This document shows positions 15,351 through 20,733 of a stretch of 20,733 nucleotides of DNA, piece by piece. The notes below the pieces were generated by a model. The model did not search any database. It had not been told where the DNA came from and was given only the letters and a program-made list of their open reading frames with translations. The translations under genes and the position numbers were made by a program. Source of the DNA: JBECKQ01 sp040235375 (GTDB taxonomy: Bacteria; Planctomycetota; Phycisphaerae; UBA1845); contig JBECKQ010000475.1 of assembly GCA_040235375.1 (NCBI GenBank), positions 1 through 20,733 on the forward strand. Direction: 5' to 3'. Position 1 is the first letter of the stretch, and every line of letters starts with the position of its first letter.

Positions 15351-18300
15351 ATGCAAGTCCGCAGACTGCTACGCTCAATCGCCCTGGCTGCCGTGTCGCT
15401 GGCCGTCGTCGGCGTATTGTTTGTCGCGTATCAACGCGGCCAGGGAGATCGCAGCGCCGCTGGCACCCTGGCGAAGGAATCTGCCGCGTCGACCTCGTCG
15501 GCAGGCGCCCTTCCGCCTCCATCGCCTCCGATGTCCACCTCTACGCCGACCCCGAAGGCGACCATCAGCTTCGGCCCCACCGATGCCGACGTGCGGGGCG
15601 GCGACGCAGCGAACTTCATCGACTACGACCCGCAGGGGCGGCCGAAGCTCCAGTTCCGTTTCAAGGACTGGGCGCCCATTGACGCGCGCAGCAATACGTA
15701 CCACGTGACGCAGCCGATCATTCGCATCCGTACGAAGGACGGCCGCCTCGTCGAAATCACCGCCGACGGGGGCACCATCGTCGCCGCCGGATCAGGCGGC
15801 AGCAGCGGCGTCAACGTCAAGAGTGGCAAGCTCGAAGGCACGGTTCACGTTGCCGTCGATCGGCTCACCGACCAGGAGCGAGAAGAGCTGACACCCGAAG
15901 AGCAGCAGTCGCCCGACCCCGACCATTACATCAACCTCACGATGGATACACTGGCGTTCGACCTCGAATTCGCACGCATCGAAACGGATGGCCGGTTTCG
16001 CATCGATGCTGCGGAGGCCACGATCGACGGCCAGGGGTTGCTCGTACGCTACAACGAGCTCGATAGCCGCATCGAAAAGCTCGTCGTTCGCCAGGGCGGC
16101 ATGGTCGAGGTCCGCGGCCCCAGCCAGCTCCGGATCGGCATGCCCGGCGCCACGCCGCCGGCGCCGGCCAACCACGCGAAGGCCCCACCGATCGCGCCGA
16201 AAGCAACGCCCAGCCCCACGCCGACTCCCGACGCGGACACCGACGTCCCCGTCGTCGCACTCGAAGAGAAGAATGCTCGCAAACCGCGGCCGGTCGACGT
16301 CTACACGGCCGTCATCACCGGCAACGTCCACTTCGCCCAGTTCATCAATGGCGAGGCGGCACGGCAGTTGGACGCCGATGAGCTCTCCGTCCTCTTCGAC
16401 TTCGGCCAGAAGCAACGGACGATGGCGGCGAAGACAATTCCCGGCGCAAAGCGGTCGACGCCCCAGGACGACGAGGCCGAATCGGCACAACAGCCGACCT
16501 CGCAGCAGCAGCCGGTCGTCGACGAGCGCATGCGCCTCACCTGGACCGGCCCGCTCACCGTTCAGTCCGAGCGCCCCACTGATCAGTTGCCCGGCGCTGA
16601 CACGCACCGGCGGATCCACGTGACGGCCACCGGCGCCCCCGTCGTGGCCACCGAGCCCGACCGCCGCGTCGAGTGCGACCGGCTCGTATACCAGGACGAG
16701 ACGGGAACCGTCCGCCTCTTCGGGGCGGACCGGCCGGCTGTGGTCAGCGACGGTCGCCTTGGCCGCCTGGAAGCGACACGCGTCGAGCTCGAGCCCGGCA
16801 GCAGCCATGCGGTCGCATACGGGCCGAACGGTCACTTGATCGCCAGCCGGGCGCCGGATGTCGCCTCCGTATCGAAATCAACCGGGTGGTCCTTACAGCA
16901 GACCCTCTCGCCGTCACGACAGCCGGCGGAGCAGCCGCTCGACATCCGTTTTCAGGACAAGGCCGTGGCGGTCTTCGAAACCAAGCCGGCGGGCGACTCG
17001 CCCAACCCGCAGCGCGATGAGGCCTTACAGTCCGATCGCACTTTGCGGCAGGCCGTCTTCAGCGGGCAGGTCGCTATGACCAACGGCGACAATCGCATCC
17101 AGTGCGAATCGCTGACCGTCGATTTCGAAACAAGCGCCGACGGCAGGCTTCAACCGACACGAGCGGATGCGCGCGGCGACGTCTTCGTCTCCCAGGCCGG
17201 CCGCTATGTCTCCGCTCGGGATAATGTCACCGTCGATTTCGGCACGTTCGAGGTCAATCGGCCACCGTTCGACCTCGCCAAGGCCAGACTGGAGGCGGCA
17301 CGACGCGGGCAGGACCCCAGCACCATCAACTGGGAGAAGATTCGACACGAATACGAGGCCAAGAAGGAGTACCGCCCCGGTCTCGACCGCATCCAGGCCT
17401 CCGGCAATGTCGAAGTGCGCGACCCGGGCCAGGGCGTCGATATCAACGCCTCCTCGCTGGACTGTACCTTCGCCGACGGCCGCCGGCTCCAGTCCGGCAT
17501 CGTTACGCCACGCGACGGCCAGCGGGCCTACGTCGCCTTGGGCGACTTCTCGATCGCCGCTGACTCATCCATCCCCTTCGACCTTGTCCGGCAGCAAGCC
17601 GACGTCGAGGGCTCCGGCCGGATGACGTTCCTCACGCACAAAGACCTCGACGGTAAGGATCTGAAAGATCCGACGCTCATCAGCATCGACTGGAAGAAAC
17701 GAATGGCGTTCGCCGGGGCCAAGAACCAGGCGCTCTTCACTGGCAACGTCCACGTGCAGTCCGGCCACAGCACGTACGACTGCGCATCGCTCCGCGTTGA
17801 TTTCAAGGACCTGCCCAAGCCCCCCGAGCCGCCGCCGACACCCCCCGACGACACGACCGACTCTCAGTGGTGGATCTTCACGCCGCTCGCGGAAGGCGAT
17901 GAGCAAACGACGCAAAGCAACTCACTGACCCTCGCCGCCCCCACCATCGGCAAGGAACCAACGTTCATCTATGCCACGGGCAGCGTGGTCGCCGTGACCG
18001 CCATGCTGGCGCCGAAGACGGAAAAGCTAGAGAGCCGGGCCCGCATGAGCGGGCAGACCATGGCCGTCGATCTTCAAACCAAGAAGCTCCAGATCGAAGG
18101 CGCCGGTACCCTGCTCATCGAAGACTATCGGGCCGCGGTCCATCCGCAGGCCGCGCAGCCGGCCAAACGCAAGTCTGACCGCCTGACACCGTTCGGTCGC
18201 CTCGCCGGCAACGAACCTTCGCAGACGTTCGTGCAGTGGCAGCGCGGAATGGACTATCGCTACGATCTGAACGTCGCCCGCTTCTCGGGCGATGTCACGC

Positions 18301-18713
18301 TGAAGCACCTCGGCGGATCAAAGATGATCCACGCCAGCGACATCGTTGGAGCCTCAGCGTCCGCAGCCGCTGCGCCCGGAAGGGAGGCGTCCTTGAGCTG
18401 CGACGCCCTCGTTGTCAGCTTTGTTCGCGCCGAGGGGGATGATTCACGTTCCGGGCGCATGAGCGGATACGACGTGGACGCATTCTCCGCAACTGGCGGG
18501 GTGCACTTCGAAGACTCCGGAATATCCGCAATTGCTCTCCAGGTTACCTACAACCGCGAAGAGAATCTTCTCCAGATTCTCGGCACGGAAGACGAGCCCG
18601 CCCAGCTCTTCGATCAGCGGACCGGATACAGCACACTCCGCGGTCCGCGCTTCGACTGGAATCGCAAGACCAATCGCATTAGCGCGCCGCGGCTGGCAGG
18701 TAGCGTACGCTAG
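15351..18713 (+). CDS. Giant inner-membrane-anchored LptC/LptA-like protein with tandem OstA repeats
   Basis: 1120 residues. One N-terminal membrane helix (about 8-27) is followed by a Ser/Pro-rich linker. An LptC-like segment (about 72-260) comes next, with a beta-rich pattern including YHVTQPIIRIRTKDGRLVEI. From there to the C-terminus the OstA/LptA strand pattern recurs: a G-N/D/Q-V strand, then a x-x-L-x-V-D-F strand 13-20 residues on. Examples are ITGNVHFA (322), FSGQVAMT (570) with CESLTVDF, ASGNVEVR (683), FTGNVHVQ (796) with CASLRVDF, FSGDVTLK (978) and ATGGVHFE (1047). Pro-rich or acidic inserts separate units (266-315, 362-392, 543-563, 820-838). LptC is normally about 190 residues and LptA about 180, so this equals several fused. 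Known LptC/LptA proteins carry lipopolysaccharide along a beta-jellyroll groove; the same role is inferred here. No strong ribosome-binding site precedes ATG 15351. Confidence 0.8.
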   Translation: MQVRRLLRSIALAAVSLAVVGVLFVAYQRGQGDRSAAGTLAKESAASTSSAGALPPPSPPMSTSTPTPKATISFGPTDADVRGGDAANFIDYDPQGRPKLQFRFKDWAPIDARSNTYHVTQPIIRIRTKDGRLVEITADGGTIVAAGSGGSSGVNVKSGKLEGTVHVAVDRLTDQEREELTPEEQQSPDPDHYINLTMDTLAFDLEFARIETDGRFRIDAAEATIDGQGLLVRYNELDSRIEKLVVRQGGMVEVRGPSQLRIGMPGATPPAPANHAKAPPIAPKATPSPTPTPDADTDVPVVALEEKNARKPRPVDVYTAVITGNVHFAQFINGEAARQLDADELSVLFDFGQKQRTMAAKTIPGAKRSTPQDDEAESAQQPTSQQQPVVDERMRLTWTGPLTVQSERPTDQLPGADTHRRIHVTATGAPVVATEPDRRVECDRLVYQDETGTVRLFGADRPAVVSDGRLGRLEATRVELEPGSSHAVAYGPNGHLIASRAPDVASVSKSTGWSLQQTLSPSRQPAEQPLDIRFQDKAVAVFETKPAGDSPNPQRDEALQSDRTLRQAVFSGQVAMTNGDNRIQCESLTVDFETSADGRLQPTRADARGDVFVSQAGRYVSARDNVTVDFGTFEVNRPPFDLAKARLEAARRGQDPSTINWEKIRHEYEAKKEYRPGLDRIQASGNVEVRDPGQGVDINASSLDCTFADGRRLQSGIVTPRDGQRAYVALGDFSIAADSSIPFDLVRQQADVEGSGRMTFLTHKDLDGKDLKDPTLISIDWKKRMAFAGAKNQALFTGNVHVQSGHSTYDCASLRVDFKDLPKPPEPPPTPPDDTTDSQWWIFTPLAEGDEQTTQSNSLTLAAPTIGKEPTFIYATGSVVAVTAMLAPKTEKLESRARMSGQTMAVDLQTKKLQIEGAGTLLIEDYRAAVHPQAAQPAKRKSDRLTPFGRLAGNEPSQTFVQWQRGMDYRYDLNVARFSGDVTLKHLGGSKMIHASDIVGASASAAAAPGREASLSCDALVVSFVRAEGDDSRSGRMSGYDVDAFSATGGVHFEDSGISAIALQVTYNREENLLQILGTEDEPAQLFDQRTGYSTLRGPRFDWNRKTNRISAPRLAGSVR

Positions 18714-19203
18714 ACCCTCTGAAAACAATCGCATGCCGCCGCGCGGTGAACATCTCCGGCACCGGGTTGAATTTGTTCGCCGCTTTCTTGCTCACTGCTT
18801 GCCTTCGTACTTCTCGCCGGAATAATCCTATGCGGTGGTCAAGTGCGCAGGGCGAAGTCTGTCAGGATACGTATTCGCCCATTACGTAGTACGCGACTCG
18901 AGAATACAGAAGCATCTCAGCCTGATGTCCAACGCTTCAGGCGCGACGTGGTTTGAGACAGGATTGCTTTCCGGGGGTTACCAGCGGAGTCGGCGCGTTT
19001 CGGCATCACTCTCCAACACTGCTCCATCGTATTCACGCTGACTCCCCATCCGGCTCCGCGAAGGAAAGAAGCTGCGGCGGCCATCCAGCCAGACGATACG
19101 AGGTAAAGCCGCGCGCATCCGGCCTTGTGGGGGAAATCCAGCCGGGCAACAGGGGACAGCAGATCGTACTCAGCCGGTCGTGTTTTCCGGCGGGGTAAGG
19201 GGC
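18714..19203. other. 490-bp gap without a supported gene
   Basis: Short open frames exist on the plus strand (for example 18835-19041), but they lack ribosome-binding sites, third-position GC bias like that of the neighbours, or any recognisable motif. No tRNA, 5S rRNA, tmRNA, RNase P or SRP RNA core sequence was seen. The gap is somewhat less GC-rich than the flanking genes. It could hold an unrecognised RNA or decayed sequence; I can assign nothing. Confidence 0.55.
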
Positions 19204-19251
19204 CGGACAGTGAGCGGCGCGCATTCAGTCCGCGCGCCGCTCACGTGTCCG
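19204..19251 (-). terminator. Long terminator-like hairpin after larE
   Basis: A 13-bp perfect stem (GTGAGCGGCGCGC at 19210-19222 with its complement at 19232-19244) closes a 9-base loop. It is extended by 6 more pairs (19204-19209 with 19246-19251) past a single bulged base at 19245, giving 19 pairs in total. It begins 9 bases past the larE stop codon. No T-run follows on either strand, so it may protect the mRNA end or work with Rho. Confidence 0.55.
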
Positions 19252-19260
19252 TGTTCGGTT

Positions 19261-20106
19261 TCAACTGCCTTCCTGTCGGCGGCCCATCAGGATCACGTCA
19301 TTCAACGATCCGCTTCGAAAGCCGCGCGGATCGACTTCCACCGACGCGAATCCCAACGCGCGAAACTCGTCCGTGATCTGCGCGATGTTCTCGCGGAGCG
19401 ATACTCTCGCGACGAACTCCGCGGGAACCTCGATACGGGCGAGGTCACCGTAGTGCCGTACGCGGCACTCGCGAACGCCGAACTGCGCCTTTAGAAACGC
19501 CTCCGCACGCTCGACCATCCGCAGCTTCTCCGGCGTGACTTCGTGGCCGTAAGGAATGCGGCTCGACAGGCACGGGCTCGCCGGCTTGTCGTACGTTCGC
19601 AAGCCCATCTCCCGCGACAGCGCGCGAATGTCCTCCTTCGTCAGGCCCGCCTCCGCGGCCGGCGCGATCACCTCGTGCTCCGTGGCCGCCTGCAGCCCCG
19701 GCCGCCAGTCGTCGAGGTCGTCGGCATTCGCGCCGCTGAGCATCGCCCGCAGCCCGCGCGACCTGGCCACGTCCGCCATGCGTGCGTACAACGTGGACTT
19801 GCAGTAATAGCAGCGATTGACCGGATTCGACGTGTAGCGTTCGTCCTCGAATTCCTCTGTATCCACCACGACGTGCTCGGCGCCGAGCTCCTTGGCCAAT
19901 TGCACGGCGTCTTCGTACTCGGCTGTTGCTAGGCTGTCGCTTCGCCCGGTCACCGCGACGACATTCGCGGCGCCCAGCGCGTCGATCGCCACCTTCAGCA
20001 CGAACGCGGAGTCCGTGCCCGCCGAGAAAGCGACGGCCACCGTCCCGAGCTCCCGGATCCGGTTGCGCATTCGCCCGAGCTTTCGTTTCCGATCGCTGCT
20101 ATTCAT
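19261..20106 (-). CDS. larE: LarE, ATP-dependent sulfur insertase for nickel-pincer cofactor
   Basis: 281 residues from ATG 20106. LarE converts pyridinium-3,5-biscarboxylic acid mononucleotide to its thiocarboxylic form, a step toward the nickel-pincer cofactor of lactate racemase-type enzymes. Motifs: the ATP pyrophosphatase loop SAGTDS (usually SGGxDS), NRCYYCK, LSGANADDLDDWRPG, and PASPCLSSRIPYG. Three cysteines (99, 102 and 179) match the LarE class that binds a [4Fe-4S] cluster and can turn over, rather than the single-cysteine sacrificial type. The frame opens at 20163, but those 19 extra codons run through the rRNA terminator, so ATG 20106 is preferred; AAGAAGG directly abuts it. The gene lies immediately after the 23S rRNA terminator. 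No larB, larC or larA is in the window. Confidence 0.92.
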   Translation of the reverse strand: MNSSDRKRKLGRMRNRIRELGTVAVAFSAGTDSAFVLKVAIDALGAANVVAVTGRSDSLATAEYEDAVQLAKELGAEHVVVDTEEFEDERYTSNPVNRCYYCKSTLYARMADVARSRGLRAMLSGANADDLDDWRPGLQAATEHEVIAPAAEAGLTKEDIRALSREMGLRTYDKPASPCLSSRIPYGHEVTPEKLRMVERAEAFLKAQFGVRECRVRHYGDLARIEVPAEFVARVSLRENIAQITDEFRALGFASVEVDPRGFRSGSLNDVILMGRRQEGS

Positions 20107-20116
20107 CCTTCTTGAT

Positions 20117-20146
20117 CCTATACCGCCTTGGTCGCGGCGCGTACAA
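20117..20146 (-). promoter_or_regulatory. Weak candidate promoter for larE
   Basis: On the minus strand TTGTAC (20146-20141), an 18-bp spacer, and TATAGG (20122-20117). It overlaps the T-run of the rRNA terminator and would start RNA about 4 bases before ATG 20106. Both boxes are poor matches; it is listed because a terminator directly upstream makes a separate promoter likely. Confidence 0.25.
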
Positions 20147-20182
20147 AAGGCGGCTACGTCCATCGCGTGGTCCGCAGCCGCC
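20145..20182 (-). terminator. Rho-independent-type terminator downstream of 23S rRNA
   Basis: On the minus strand GGCGGCTGCG (20182-20173) pairs with CGTAGCCGCC (20158-20149), ten pairs including one G-T, around a 14-base loop, followed at once by TTTT (20148-20145). It lies about 100 bases past the 23S 3' end and 39 bases before larE. Confidence 0.65.
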
Positions 20183-20282
20183 CTTCTCGCTCTTTGGCAA
20201 TGGAATAAGCGGATGCTGGATTCCGGTTGGGGATCTCGAGCCGCACGGGCCGCAACAGCGCGGCCGCCAGCGTCTCATGAAT
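20183..20282 (-). other. 23S rRNA 3' spacer without a 5S gene
   Basis: The 100 bases between the 23S 3' end and the terminator are too short for 5S rRNA and hold no 5S-like conserved segment. They contain GC-rich self-complementary stretches (GCGGCCGC-type) that may fold. Confidence 0.55.

Positions 20283-20733
<451 letters not shown>

Noticed and set aside
15792..16835. 347-codon open frame on the minus strand inside the OstA-repeat gene
   Set aside because: The plus-strand frame is continuous for 1120 codons with repeated OstA motifs; the antisense frame is a compositional shadow.
18835..19041. 68-codon open frame in the intergenic gap
   Set aside because: Third-position GC is near 50 percent, unlike neighbouring genes. 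There is no ribosome-binding site and no motif.
20107..20163. 19-codon N-terminal extension of larE
   Set aside because: It runs through the T-run and one arm of the rRNA terminator and is not LarE-like in sequence; family proteins begin near ATG 20106.

Overview
The window is GC-rich, densely coding bacterial chromosome. I infer a member of the Planctomycetota, probably a Phycisphaerae-like lineage. The clues are the pilMNOPQ set with a GspG-like pseudopilin, a very large secreted PQQ-propeller/TPR protein, a giant OstA-domain envelope protein, frequent GTG/TTG starts, and a 23S rRNA gene with no 5S gene behind it. This is a judgement from gene content; the 23S fragment would settle it. I saw no tRNA, CRISPR array, insertion sequence or phage gene.

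Positions 1-7200 (minus strand) hold a type IV pilus / type II secretion-like assembly cluster. In transcription order it reads: membrane protein with a TPR-like tail, GspG-like pseudopilin, an unrecognised 97-residue membrane protein, PilM, PilN, PilO, PilP, PilQ secretin, and a TPR lipoprotein running off the left edge. PilM binds PilN under the inner membrane, PilN/PilO/PilP form the periplasmic alignment complex, PilP contacts PilQ, and the TPR lipoprotein is a candidate secretin pilot. The export ATPase, platform protein and prepilin peptidase are not in the window. A strongly folded intergenic segment separates the pseudopilin from the assembly genes.

Positions 7221-8756 (plus strand) hold a small lipoprotein of unknown function and Fpg/MutM DNA glycosylase. 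Positions 8787-15085 (minus strand) are a probable three-gene operon: NifS-like cysteine desulfurase, 5'-methylthioadenosine phosphorylase, and a 1383-residue secreted protein with two PQQ-type propellers around a helical TPR-like middle.

Positions 15351-18713 (plus strand) encode a 1120-residue inner-membrane-anchored protein. It has an LptC-like start followed by many OstA/LptA-type repeats, and is the most unusual gene here: possibly a one-chain lipid-transport bridge across the periplasm. A gap of about 490 bp follows with no gene I can support.

The right end (minus strand) has the 3' part of 23S rRNA, a rho-independent-type terminator, and then larE, the sulfur-inserting enzyme of nickel-pincer cofactor synthesis, followed by a long terminator-like hairpin. 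No 5S gene lies between 23S and larE.
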